Positions 34,816-42,698 of a stretch of DNA of 64,000 nucleotides are shown piece after piece. Position numbers and translations under genes: made by a program. How positions within the stretch are numbered: position 1 is the first letter of the stretch; the number at the start of each line of letters is the position of its first letter. The notes below the pieces were generated by a model. That model worked only from the letters and a program-made list of their open reading frames with translations, was not told the origin of the DNA and made no database searches. The stretch is from Lacipirellulaceae bacterium (lineage in GTDB: Bacteria > Planctomycetota > Planctomycetia > Pirellulales > Lacipirellulaceae), in NCBI GenBank assembly GCA_040218535.1, contig JAVJRG010000012.1, forward strand, positions 310,001-374,000. The letters are read 5' to 3'.

Positions 34816-35973
34816 TTACCGCTGGTAAATCGAAAGCAACTGATAAGGCGGCGTGAGCGAAAGAATCGCTAATGCGCTTGAGTAATGCGCGCCGAAGTTG
34901 CGATCAGAGGTCGAGTCGCGGGGCCAGGCGCCGGTGCGGGTTTGGCCGGAGAGCATCGTGCCCGCCATCGTCGGGTAGAACTCTTTCCAGTGCTTGCCGC
35001 CCAGTTGGTACATGCCGTGGCTGGCGTAGTGGACGCCGTAGTGAAAGCGGTCCATGCGATTGTTGGGGACGGCAACATTGTACTTGTCGACCGGGTGCTT
35101 CAGCAGCCAGTCAGCCGCCTTGCGTGCTTGCGGGGTCTTATGCTGGCCCGCCATTCCTAGCGACAGGATCCCCGCGCCGGTCATGCCGCGTGAAACGATG
35201 CGATCTGCCGGAACAGGTCCGTAGACGAACGTGCCTTCCCGTTCAAAGCAGCGGATAACATACTTCGCGGCTGCCTGCATGGGTTCGTCAGGGACTTCAA
35301 AGCCGGCATTCTTGGCGGAGCGCAGGAACATCATGTGCCAACCAGTGACCGAGAGGTCCGTCTCGCCGCGGCCCGGTTCGTTGGCGAAACGGAGATAACC
35401 CCAACCGCCGTCCTCCTCCTTGTACGGTCCAGGACGAAGCTGTTTGCTGAGGGTGAACTTGATGCCACGCTCGATTGCTTGCTTCAAATCTTTCTGTTCT
35501 TCCGTGCCAGGGACCATGCCGTAGGCTTCGGTAAGCAACAAGCCGGCAATCGGATGGTTGTACATCGCGGTATGGGTGGGTCCGTGCCATGCGGTGACTG
35601 GCGTGTTGGGCGCATCGTGCGAAAACAGGCCGTCCTCGCGTTGCGTCGCCAGCACGAAGTCGATGGCCTTGTCGAGTTCTTCACCATAGCGTCCGATGCC
35701 TGGCGCGTGTCCGGCAGACATGAATGCCAGTCCGCACAGGCTGGTCACTCCGGGCTGGCCCGCGGTACGGGTGGGAAACGAACCATCCTGTAGTTGCTCG
35801 CTCGCCAACCAAAGCAATCCACGGTCAACGGCTTCCTCGACCTCTTCCCATCTCTCAGGCGAAAGGACGTCGCGAGCCTCTTCTGCTGTGTCAAAGGGTT
35901 CCTGTGCGTGAAGCTCAAGCGTGGGAATCCATGCAAGCAAACAGAAAAGCAAAACTGTCTTGAGGTGCAACAT
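34816..35973 (-). CDS. Secreted squalene-cyclase-repeat (alpha/alpha barrel) protein
   Basis: A 385-residue exported protein with a signal peptide (MLHLKTVLLFCLLAWIPTLE, cleavage near HAQ at 24). The rest is an alpha/alpha-barrel made of prenyltransferase/squalene-oxidase-type repeats, with QDGSFP near residue 63, REDGLFSHD near 112 and GGWGYLRF near 189. No DxDD or QW catalytic set is complete, so it is not a true terpene cyclase; such planctomycete proteins are of unknown function. It stands as a single gene flanked by repeat-rich spacers. It is related in fold to the N-terminal half of the protein at 22495-24858. Confidence 0.85.
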   Translation of the reverse strand: MLHLKTVLLFCLLAWIPTLELHAQEPFDTAEEARDVLSPERWEEVEEAVDRGLLWLASEQLQDGSFPTRTAGQPGVTSLCGLAFMSAGHAPGIGRYGEELDKAIDFVLATQREDGLFSHDAPNTPVTAWHGPTHTAMYNHPIAGLLLTEAYGMVPGTEEQKDLKQAIERGIKFTLSKQLRPGPYKEEDGGWGYLRFANEPGRGETDLSVTGWHMMFLRSAKNAGFEVPDEPMQAAAKYVIRCFEREGTFVYGPVPADRIVSRGMTGAGILSLGMAGQHKTPQARKAADWLLKHPVDKYNVAVPNNRMDRFHYGVHYASHGMYQLGGKHWKEFYPTMAGTMLSGQTRTGAWPRDSTSDRNFGAHYSSALAILSLTPPYQLLSIYQR

Positions 35974-36282
35974 GCGAGGGTCCTAGGATGATCAGAATGA
36001 TGCGGTCAATTTACTGTCGCTTAAGAAGTACATATCACTCGGAGACTTCATCCCTCATCCTTTACAAGGTATGCCTCGCGCCTCGGCATACCCTACAATC
36101 TTCTTTTGTGAAATCACGAAGAGTCCGTAAAACCACGCTCCGCGTGGTAGTGCCCAAGAGAACTGATACTGTTTTCAAACCGTTCTGACTCTTCAATTGG
36201 TTTAACCAACTCCAGAGTTGGCCTATTTGAAGAGGCTCGCGTCTATGCAGGGCTAAACCACGCGGAGCGTGGTTTGACTGAC
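35974..36282. other. 309-bp intergenic region filled with dispersed hairpins
   Basis: Contains a GTATGCCTCGCGCCTCGGC hairpin unit (36068-36096) and the paired CCACGCTCCGCGTGG palindromes at 36131-36148 and 36255-36275. Between them is another short hairpin around CCAACTCCAGAGTTGG. No gene is visible. Confidence 0.75.
36131..36275. repeat. Paired CCACGCTCCGCGTGG palindromes, second locus
   Basis: Opposite-oriented copies at 36131-36148 and 36255-36275 enclose about 105 bp. The layout matches that at 20135-20264 although the enclosed sequence differs, so the pair behaves like the ends of a unit. Confidence 0.8.
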
Positions 36283-37275
36283 TTACATTTTTACCAGCAA
36301 CTTGCCTGTCACTTTATCCTGAGCGTCAACCGTGCTTGCTTCTTGCAAGGCGTGCAACTCCGCGGTTTCTTCGAGCGTGGCGACCCGGTCGATTCTTGTT
36401 TTGATCGCCCCTTCGGCAAGCCAGCGATTGATGTCATCGGCGGCGTTGTCTTGGGCTTCAGGCGGGGCGAGAAACATCACGAAGCCGAGCAGCTTATTGC
36501 AGTTGGCATAGAACGGGCCAACGGGAAACTCAGGCCTAGCGTCGCGACCGGCCATGATCACCATGCGGCCACCACGGGTGAGCGAGGCGATGGCGGGCTC
36601 GAAGTTGGGTGTGCGAGCCGTTTCCCACCAGACGTGGACACCCTCGGGGTACTTTTCTCGCACGCGCTCGGCGATGTTCTCGGTGCGATAGTTAATCGTC
36701 AAGTCGGCACCGAGTTTCTGGCAGTACTCGATCTTTGGTTGGCTACTCGTGGTGGCGACGATCTTGTTGCCGTTTGCTTTGGCCATCTGCATGACGGTCG
36801 ACCCAACCGCCCCGCTGCCGCCGCTGACCAAGACGATTTCGTCCTGCTGGAGGTGCGCTTCTTCAAACAAACCCAAGTGCGCCGTGATGCCCACGAGCGC
36901 CGTGGCCGCAGCTTGCTCGTCGGAAACGCCTTCGGGAGTTGGATAGAGCCACTTCTCGTCGACGGCGGCAAGCTCGGCAAAGGTACCTTGCCGTCCCAGC
37001 AGGCCTTGGTTCGAACCCCACACGCGATCGCCGACCGCGAACTTGGTAACCTCCTCGCCCACCGCTTCGACAACGCCAGCCAAGTCACACCCAACAACAA
37101 ATGGGAACGGCAATTCAAACGCCACGTTTCCCGCGCGGATGTAGGTGTCCACCGGATTGAGCGCGGCAACCTTCACGCGAACGAGCACTTCACTGGCCGC
37201 AGGTGTTGGGTCCGGAAGTTCGCCAACAATGAGGTTCTCTGCGGGGCCCGTTTCGTTGATATAGGCGGCTCGCAT
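36283..37275 (-). CDS. NADPH:quinone reductase-like zinc-independent MDR oxidoreductase
   Basis: A 330-residue medium-chain dehydrogenase/reductase of the quinone oxidoreductase (zeta-crystallin) type, reducing quinones or enones with NADPH. The GroES-like domain begins MRAAYINETGPAENL and includes ALNPVDTYIRAGN (about 38-50). The Rossmann domain has VSGGSGAVGSTVMQMAK (150-166). The catalytic zinc ligands of alcohol dehydrogenases are absent, as expected for this subfamily. Length is typical. It is monocistronic, followed by the paired palindromes and preceded by a repeat-rich region shared with the GTPase gene. The natural substrate cannot be inferred. Confidence 0.9.
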   Translation of the reverse strand: MRAAYINETGPAENLIVGELPDPTPAASEVLVRVKVAALNPVDTYIRAGNVAFELPFPFVVGCDLAGVVEAVGEEVTKFAVGDRVWGSNQGLLGRQGTFAELAAVDEKWLYPTPEGVSDEQAAATALVGITAHLGLFEEAHLQQDEIVLVSGGSGAVGSTVMQMAKANGNKIVATTSSQPKIEYCQKLGADLTINYRTENIAERVREKYPEGVHVWWETARTPNFEPAIASLTRGGRMVIMAGRDARPEFPVGPFYANCNKLLGFVMFLAPPEAQDNAADDINRWLAEGAIKTRIDRVATLEETAELHALQEASTVDAQDKVTGKLLVKM

Positions 37276-37654
37276 GGCTGGCTCCTTCGAGGATAAGCTT
37301 TCAGATTCGGGTACGTGTTCGAGTGTGGTGAGTTTATACTAACGGAACACCAATCATTTTGAACCACAGAGCTGTGGTTACTTGGTTGGGGAGAACACGG
37401 AGGCTAGATAGCGACTTTACTCGTCAATCCCGTCATTCGAACCACGACGACACAACGAACACAACGCTATTATTGAAGAGGACTAAAAACACTTGAGATT
37501 CCATTCCTGTCCTCGTGTCATTGATTTTGAAGGTTCTGTCAAAGGATTACTATTCTCTTCGTAGTGCTCGTCGTGCCGTTGTGGTTTTCTCCCCCCTCCG
37601 TGTTCTCCGTGCCCTCTGTGGTAAAAAACCTAACGCAACCATCTCAATAAACGC
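37276..37654. other. Divergent 379-bp spacer with nested inverted repeats
   Basis: Lies between the quinone reductase and the first GTPase gene and must hold both promoters. Most of it is the nested repeat at 37361-37622. I see no gene. Confidence 0.7.
37361..37622. repeat. Nested inverted repeats
   Basis: Outer arms (37361-37403 and about 37591-37622) share GAACCACAGAG and GAGAACACGGAGG in inverted order. Inner arms (37439-37465 and 37564-37586) share ACGACGACACAACGA-type sequence, also inverted. One stem-loop family appears to sit inside another. Confidence 0.75.
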
Positions 37655-39220
37655 TTGAACTGGTTCCCGAAAAAACTTGGCTGGATTCTGCTCGTCTATG
37701 TGGCGGCAATCGCCTATGCGCTGGTCGCGTGGTTGCCTTCGATCATTGATACCTACCAGCGGACCGCGGAAAGCAAGCCAACGCTCGCAACGGCTTATCT
37801 CGTGGGTGTTTCAATTGGCGGGCTCGTGTTGCTCTGTCTTTCGCTCTGGCTGCTGGGTCGGATGTGGCGGAACAGTTTGGGGAAGCAGCGCGATCGCACA
37901 CGCCGGGCGAAGAATCCGAGCGAGCTTTCTGCGACCGAACGCCGCGCGGAGCTGGATGCAAATCTCGCCCGCAGCGAGCAATACACCTCGGATGCTGCCG
38001 CCGATGAAGCCTTGCGCGAACAGCTCAAGAACGACATGGAAGCGCTGGCTTCCAAGCGCGAAACGCAACGCTTGGAGATCGTTGCGTTCGGAACGATCTC
38101 GAGTGGGAAAAGTTCGCTGCTCAATGCGCTTGCCGGGCGGGAAGTGTTTTCCTCGAACGTCGTCGGCGGCACGACCAGTGCGCGGAGCGAAATCCCCTGG
38201 CCGGATAGCGACTCGGTTGTGTTGGTCGACACTCCGGGGCTTGCTGAAGTGCAAGGAGAATCGCGAGCAGCCATTGCCGCGGCTTCCGCGAACACGGCTG
38301 ACTTGGTTTTGCTGGTGGTCGATGGGCCGCTCAAGTCGTACGAAGTAGAACTGGTCGAAGTGCTGGTGGCGATGGAGAAGCGAATCCTCGTTTGCCTCAA
38401 TAAAGAGGACTGGTTCGACGAGACAGAACAGAAGGAGTTGCTAGCTCAAATTGCTGAGCAATTGCCGACCGTGGCCAATGAAGATGTCGTTGCTGTCCGA
38501 GCGGCGGAAGTCATGCGACCGCGGATTCGCGTCACGGCTGACGGTTCGGAGGAGACCGAGTACGTCCCCATGCCGCCCGACGTGACACCGCTCGCCCGGC
38601 GGATGCTGCGGGTGATTGAACGTGACGGCAAAGACATGCTGCTGGCGAACTTGCTGCTGCAATCTCGTGGGCTCGTCGATGAGGCGAAAGAACGCGTTCG
38701 AGAGGAACTCGACAAGCGGGCTGATGAGATCATCACCAAGTATATGTGGGCAGCAGGCGGAGCAGCGGGCGTGAACCCGTTCCCACTGCTCGATCTTGCC
38801 GGCGGTAGTGCGATTACCATGAAGATGGTGCTCGACCTGGCGAAGGTCTACCGCCAGAAGCTCGACATCGACATGGCGGCGAAGATGCTCGAGCAGCTTG
38901 GTAAGAATCTCATCGCGATGGTTGGCGCGACGGTCGCGACACCGGCGGTGGCGGCGGGCATTGGCTCGCTGTTGAAAACCGTTCCCGGCATCGGCACGAT
39001 CGCTGGCGGGTTAGTGCAAGGCGTGACCCAGGCGCTAGTGACCCGTTGGATCGGTAACGTGTTCGTGGAATACTTACGCAACGAAATGAAGCCTCCCGGT
39101 GGTGGACTGGCGGAGATTGCTCGTGATAAATGGGAAGAGCTCACTCGCCCGCAGAATCTGCGAAAGTTGATTCAGCTGGGGCGTGATGAGTTGGATGACG
39201 AAAAGACGGACGTTTTTTGA
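37655..39220 (+). CDS. Dynamin-like membrane GTPase with DUF697-type tail (first of pair)
   Basis: A 521-residue membrane GTPase. Two N-terminal helices (about 9-29 and 46-68) precede a coiled linker and a G domain: P-loop GTISSGKS (146-153), switch Thr in GGTTSARSE, DTPG (192-195), and G4 NKED (249-252). The C-terminal part has a hydrophobic DUF697/YcjF-like region (AVAAGIGSLLKTVPGIGTIA) and an amphipathic end. The architecture suggests membrane remodelling or a transport-linked GTPase. The start is a TTG at 37655, the best available one for the first helix. Its partner with the same design follows at 39411, so they could form a heteromer. Confidence 0.85.
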   Translation: MNWFPKKLGWILLVYVAAIAYALVAWLPSIIDTYQRTAESKPTLATAYLVGVSIGGLVLLCLSLWLLGRMWRNSLGKQRDRTRRAKNPSELSATERRAELDANLARSEQYTSDAAADEALREQLKNDMEALASKRETQRLEIVAFGTISSGKSSLLNALAGREVFSSNVVGGTTSARSEIPWPDSDSVVLVDTPGLAEVQGESRAAIAAASANTADLVLLVVDGPLKSYEVELVEVLVAMEKRILVCLNKEDWFDETEQKELLAQIAEQLPTVANEDVVAVRAAEVMRPRIRVTADGSEETEYVPMPPDVTPLARRMLRVIERDGKDMLLANLLLQSRGLVDEAKERVREELDKRADEIITKYMWAAGGAAGVNPFPLLDLAGGSAITMKMVLDLAKVYRQKLDIDMAAKMLEQLGKNLIAMVGATVATPAVAAGIGSLLKTVPGIGTIAGGLVQGVTQALVTRWIGNVFVEYLRNEMKPPGGGLAEIARDKWEELTRPQNLRKLIQLGRDELDDEKTDVF

Positions 39221-39242
39221 ACCGCAAAGGACGCTAAGCAAC

Positions 39243-39357
39243 CATGTCATTCCGACGGGAGGCTCGCCGACCGAGGAATCCAGTTTGACCTGTTGTTGAC
39301 TCAACTCTTGTTCAAACCGGATTCCTCGGTCGCTGGAAGCTCGGTCGGAATGACATG
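39243..39357. repeat. Large stem-loop, GTCATTCCGAC family (second copy)
   Basis: 44-bp arms (39243-39286 and 39314-39357), clearly homologous to the element at 29307-29436. It too sits between two related genes, here the GTPases. A further short hairpin, CCGCCTGAAGGCGG, lies at about 39385 just before the second GTPase. Confidence 0.9.
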
Positions 39358-39410
39358 AAGTTTGCTTTTCACAAGAGGCTAGCCGCCTGAAGGCGGAACT
39401 ACGAACGACT

Positions 39411-40748
39411 ATGCCTGAAACCTCAACCACCCGCGACACGGACTACGCCGATGCTTTGCAATCGGTGAAGGATGCTGTGCTGCGGATGAAGGGTTGCAGC
39501 GATGCGGAGCGGAAGGAGTTGTTGGCCGACCTGACCGAACTGGAAGCGATGGCCGCGAAGCTCGAGGCGGGCCGTGTGGAGATTGTGGTTTTCGGAGAAA
39601 TCAGCACGGGCAAAAGCGCCTTGATCAATGCAATTGTTGGCGAGCAAAAGGCGGCGGTGAACATTCGTGGCGGTTGGACCAAGGATGTCTGGCAGATTCC
39701 TTGGGATTCTTCGGGCTACGAGATCCCTGGCTTTGCCGGCTCGAAGGTTGTACTTGTCGATACGCCCGGCTTGAATGAAGTCGATGGAGAAGAGCGTGGC
39801 GTGCTCGCGCAACGTGCGGCTGAGCGGGCGGACATGGTGCTATTCGTCACAGACTCTGATCTCAACGAAACGGAGTATTCGGCGCTCGTCGATTTGGCCG
39901 CATTGCACAAGCCGTTGCTCTTGGTGTTGAACAAGACGGACCTGTATCGCAAGGAAGAGCTCGAAGACCTCCTCTCTTTGTTCCGTGGGGCAAGGCTCGC
40001 CGGGATTGTTGATCCGGAGCATGTGGTCACAGCACAGGCAAACCCTCGCGAAGTCGAGTACGTGATCGAAGCCGCCGACGGCAGCACCCGGACTGAGCAT
40101 CGCAAGCCGAAGCCGAATGTCAGCGAGGTGACTGCCGGCATTGTGGAACTGCTCCACGCAGAAGGGAAATCATTGGTGGCGCTCAACGCAGCAATCTTTG
40201 CTGCTGACAAGAGCGACCGTATGGCGGCTATCCGGGTGAAGTTCCGGGAAGAGGCGGCTTCGAAAACAATCTGGAGTTACGCGACGATTAAGTCCTTGGC
40301 CGTGGCGCTTAACCCGGTGGCGGTGACTGATGTGCTTGGTGGCGCTGCCGTCGATGCCACCATGGTCGTGAACCTGGGAAAAATCTACGGTATCGAAGTC
40401 ACGATGAACAACGCCAAAGAGCTGGTCACCTCAATTTTGAAGGCGGCAGGGTGGGTGATGCTGGGCGAGGCGGTCGTTCATTACACGTCGTCGTTCTTCA
40501 AAGCGGTGACCTTCGGTTTCAGCACGGTTGCTTCAGCGATTCCCCAAGGGGCTGCAGCGGGATACGGCTCGTACATTGTGGGGCAGGCGGCTCGGTACTA
40601 TTTTCAGCACGGTGCTAGCTGGGGCGAGAACGCCCCCAAACAGGTGGTCAGTCAAATCCTCGATAACACTGACAAGCAGTCGGTGATCGAGCGGCTCAAA
40701 GATGAGATCCGGGCTAAAATTGCTACAAATGAGCATGCCGATCAGTGA
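39411..40748 (+). CDS. Dynamin-like membrane GTPase (second of pair)
   Basis: A 445-residue paralogue of the upstream GTPase without the N-terminal membrane helices. P-loop GEISTGKS (62-69), DTPG (117-120) and NKTD (174-177) are intact. After the G domain comes a helical stretch and a hydrophobic DUF697-like region (AVALNPVAVTDVLGGAAVDA, about 300-320, and later FSTVASAIPQGAAAGYGSYI). The protein is likely peripheral at the membrane. The TWG-like element WTKDVWQIPW replaces the usual Gly-Gly-Thr-Thr switch I of its partner, so the two probably differ in nucleotide handling. It is co-oriented with the first gene, separated by about 190 bp holding the stem-loop. Confidence 0.85.
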   Translation: MPETSTTRDTDYADALQSVKDAVLRMKGCSDAERKELLADLTELEAMAAKLEAGRVEIVVFGEISTGKSALINAIVGEQKAAVNIRGGWTKDVWQIPWDSSGYEIPGFAGSKVVLVDTPGLNEVDGEERGVLAQRAAERADMVLFVTDSDLNETEYSALVDLAALHKPLLLVLNKTDLYRKEELEDLLSLFRGARLAGIVDPEHVVTAQANPREVEYVIEAADGSTRTEHRKPKPNVSEVTAGIVELLHAEGKSLVALNAAIFAADKSDRMAAIRVKFREEAASKTIWSYATIKSLAVALNPVAVTDVLGGAAVDATMVVNLGKIYGIEVTMNNAKELVTSILKAAGWVMLGEAVVHYTSSFFKAVTFGFSTVASAIPQGAAAGYGSYIVGQAARYYFQHGASWGENAPKQVVSQILDNTDKQSVIERLKDEIRAKIATNEHADQ

Positions 40749-40930
40749 GAATGACCTTAGCATTGGCCACGGATTTCACGGATGTCACGGATTTTTCTTC
40801 TTTTCTACATCCAATCGAGTTCTAGCTCCGTAGCCTTGCTTTCTCAGTGTACAGCGGCCACTATGTTGGAATTCCGGCTAGCCCCGTTCGGAGTTGGCCT
40901 TCATTCGAAAATTCTACGGGAGGTTATTGA

Positions 40931-41806
40931 ATGTCTATGAAGCATATTCTCTGTGGGCTCTTGGCGGTTGGGGCTGCGTGTCTCGCGCTGCCTGCGGCAC
41001 ACGCGATTACTTTTGATGTTTCTCTGGATACAGCGCAGGAAGTTCCTACACCTAACGTGGCTGGCTTTAGCCCATCAGGCACGGCAACGGTCGACGTGAC
41101 GATTGCTGATGGCAGCTTTACCGTCGCTGGCAACTACAGCGGAATGACCAGCAATGTCACCGGGTCGCATCTGCATGGCTTAGCAGGCCCAGGCAGTACA
41201 GCGGGTGTGATTCAAGGTTTGGCGAACGATGGAGGCACAAGTGGCACCTTCAGCGGTGGAGGCACGTTGTCGGCGGCTAACCTAGCTGGCCTGCTTGCTG
41301 GGAATACCTACCTAAATATTCACACGATGGACAACGGCCCTGGCGAAATCCGCGGCCAAGTCGTTGATTCGGACATCGTCGTGTTCGATGTGATTCTGAC
41401 CGCTGACCAAGAAGTGCCAACACCTGACGTGGCCGGTTTCTCTCCGATGGGTACGGCAACCGTGGTTGGCGATCGTAGCACGGGGGAAGTAGAAATCGTC
41501 GGCAGCTATAGCGGGATGACCAGCAACGTCACAGGCTCGCACTTGCATGGCCTCGCAGACTTCGGTTCGACCGCCGGCGTACTCATCGGACTGAGCAACG
41601 ACGGGGGGACCTCTGGTAACTTCAGCGGCTCAGGCACGCTGTCGCCCAGCGATTTCCAAGGCCTGCTTGACGGATTGACTTACCTCAACATCCACACGCA
41701 AAACAACGGTCCGGGTGAAATCCGCGGCCAAGTCATTCCTGAGCCTACAAGCTGCGTACTACTTGCGGTTAGCTTGTGCAGCATGGCGATGCGTCGCAAG
41801 AAGTAA
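40931..41806 (+). CDS. Tandem CHRD-domain PEP-CTERM protein
   Basis: A 291-residue secreted protein. Signal peptide MSMKHILCGLLAVGAACLAL with cleavage near AHA (25); two CHRD domains at about residues 27-145 and 152-265; then IPEPTSCVLLAVSLCSMAMR and a basic end, a PEP-CTERM tag. Each CHRD repeat contains the family core SHLHGLAG/SHLHGLAD and NIHT-x-x-NGPGEIRGQV. The repeats are near-identical over long stretches (GMTSNVTGSHLHG in both), indicating a fairly recent internal duplication. CHRD domains occur in chordin and in many secreted bacterial proteins; their ligand is unknown. RBS GGGAGG lies 7 bases before the ATG. A terminator follows at 41836. Confidence 0.93.
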   Translation: MSMKHILCGLLAVGAACLALPAAHAITFDVSLDTAQEVPTPNVAGFSPSGTATVDVTIADGSFTVAGNYSGMTSNVTGSHLHGLAGPGSTAGVIQGLANDGGTSGTFSGGGTLSAANLAGLLAGNTYLNIHTMDNGPGEIRGQVVDSDIVVFDVILTADQEVPTPDVAGFSPMGTATVVGDRSTGEVEIVGSYSGMTSNVTGSHLHGLADFGSTAGVLIGLSNDGGTSGNFSGSGTLSPSDFQGLLDGLTYLNIHTQNNGPGEIRGQVIPEPTSCVLLAVSLCSMAMRRKK

Positions 41807-41835
41807 TACTTCATCGAGAATAGGGCAGAGGGCAC

Positions 41836-41870
41836 ATCAGGCCGTCTCGCAAGAGGCGGCCTGATTTTTT
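41836..41870 (+). terminator. Rho-independent terminator after the CHRD gene
   Basis: Hairpin with 8-bp stem ATCAGGCC/GGCCTGAT followed by six T. It lies 30 bp after the stop of the CHRD gene. Confidence 0.88.
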
Positions 41871-41934
41871 GGCTACGAAGAAAAGTCCCACGCAGAGACG
41901 CGGAGTTCGCAGAGCATTTTCTCGCCGTTGCCCA

Positions 41935-42012
41935 CTAGCCCTTGGAGCAAGCCGTGGGTTTTCTAAGGCTGTGCGAGAGTTCATTAACCCCGCGGCTTGC
42001 GCCGGGGGCTAG
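41935..42012. repeat. Stem-loop supplying the mntR stop codon
   Basis: Arms 41935-41960 and 41986-42012 match at about 22 of 26 positions (CTAGCCC, GCAAGCCG). The TAG stop of the DtxR/MntR gene (42009-42011 on the minus strand) is the last part of the right arm. Confidence 0.8.
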
Positions 42013-42473
42013 GGGCGATTCGATTCTTCACGTTCTTCGAGGAACCGTCGGAATACCTTGAGCGTTTCTTCGCTGACGTGATGTTCGATTCCCTCAGAAT
42101 CAACTGCTGCTACCGCAGGGCTGACCCCTAGTGCGATGAGGAATTGCTCGACGACCTCATGCCGTTCTCGCGAGGCGGTTGCCAAACGCTTGCCTTTGGT
42201 GGTTAGCGAGAGTGGCCGGTAGGGCTCGCTCTCGACGAGGCCCTCGCTCGCTAAGCGGGCGACGGTTTTGGTGATCGTTACGTGGCTGACGCCGAAAAGT
42301 CTTGCCAGGTCGGCCCCACGGCATTCGCCCTTCTCTGCCACGAGATCGGCAATCGCCTCGACGTAATCTTCGGCCGTCTCCTGGGCGTGGTCGGAGCGTG
42401 TCCGTTGAAAAGGACGGCTGTATTTTCCGGTACTGGGTTTTTTGGGCTGCGGCTTCTTGGGGGCGTCGGTCAT
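42009..42473 (-). CDS. mntR: DtxR/MntR-family metal-dependent transcriptional regulator
   Basis: A 154-residue regulator. The winged helix-turn-helix spans about residues 33-85 (DYVEAIADLVAEKGECRGAD, then LARLFGVSHVTITKTVARLA). It is followed by the metal-binding and dimerisation region with HVSEETLKVFRRFLEE and a His/Glu-rich stretch including EHHVSEE. The C-terminus is short, as in MntR rather than DtxR/IdeR, which carry an SH3 domain. It would repress manganese or iron uptake when metal is plentiful. No transporter gene is adjacent. Two TTTAGC/GCTAAA palindromes lie 160-200 bp upstream in the spacer to 42699, and might be its own operator. Confidence 0.9.
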   Translation of the reverse strand: MTDAPKKPQPKKPSTGKYSRPFQRTRSDHAQETAEDYVEAIADLVAEKGECRGADLARLFGVSHVTITKTVARLASEGLVESEPYRPLSLTTKGKRLATASRERHEVVEQFLIALGVSPAVAAVDSEGIEHHVSEETLKVFRRFLEEREESNRP

Positions 42474-42575
42474 GAGTTTATTCTCGCAAGAAGTGGGACG
42501 ATTCGCTAGCTGATGTTTCGCGGATCCCAGCTCGGCACCAATTCTCGAAGAAGTGTCTTTCCCTACTTCTTCCCA

Positions 42576-42597
42576 GCGAGGCGTAGCTCGCGGGCTA
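42576..42597. repeat. Short dispersed palindromic unit GTAGCTCGCGGGCTA
   Basis: A 22-bp unit, GCGAGGCGTAGCTCGCGGGC plus two bases. A near-identical copy lies at 63906-63927, and a partial one, AGCTCGCGGGCTAG, at 20215-20228. Confidence 0.7.
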
Positions 42598-42632
42598 CTG
42601 ACCCAACACTTGGTAATTCTGACTTGACAGAA

Positions 42633-42675
42633 GTTTAGCTTCGGCTAAACTACCAATGTTTAACCAAGGCTAAAT
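42633..42675. promoter_or_regulatory. Twin TTTAGC-N4-GCTAAA palindromes, candidate metalloregulator operator
   Basis: GTTTAGCTTCGGCTAAAC (42633-42650) is a perfect palindrome around TTCG. GTTTAACCAAGGCTAAAT (42658-42675) is a related, imperfect one. They lie 160-202 bp upstream of the mntR start and 24 bp before the DUF1559 gene at 42699. DtxR/MntR proteins bind similar symmetric sites, but this could also be a dispersed hairpin. Confidence 0.35.
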
Positions 42676-42698
42676 TTTGTCACTACGAGACTCTTGAT

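Noticed and set aside
34816-35973. A genuine squalene or terpene cyclase
   Set aside because: Only the alpha/alpha-barrel repeats are present; the catalytic DxDD set is missing and the protein is secreted.
36274-37296. A 340-codon plus-strand frame
   Set aside because: It lies entirely opposite the quinone reductase gene, whose protein has clear family motifs; the plus frame translates to an unlikely composition.
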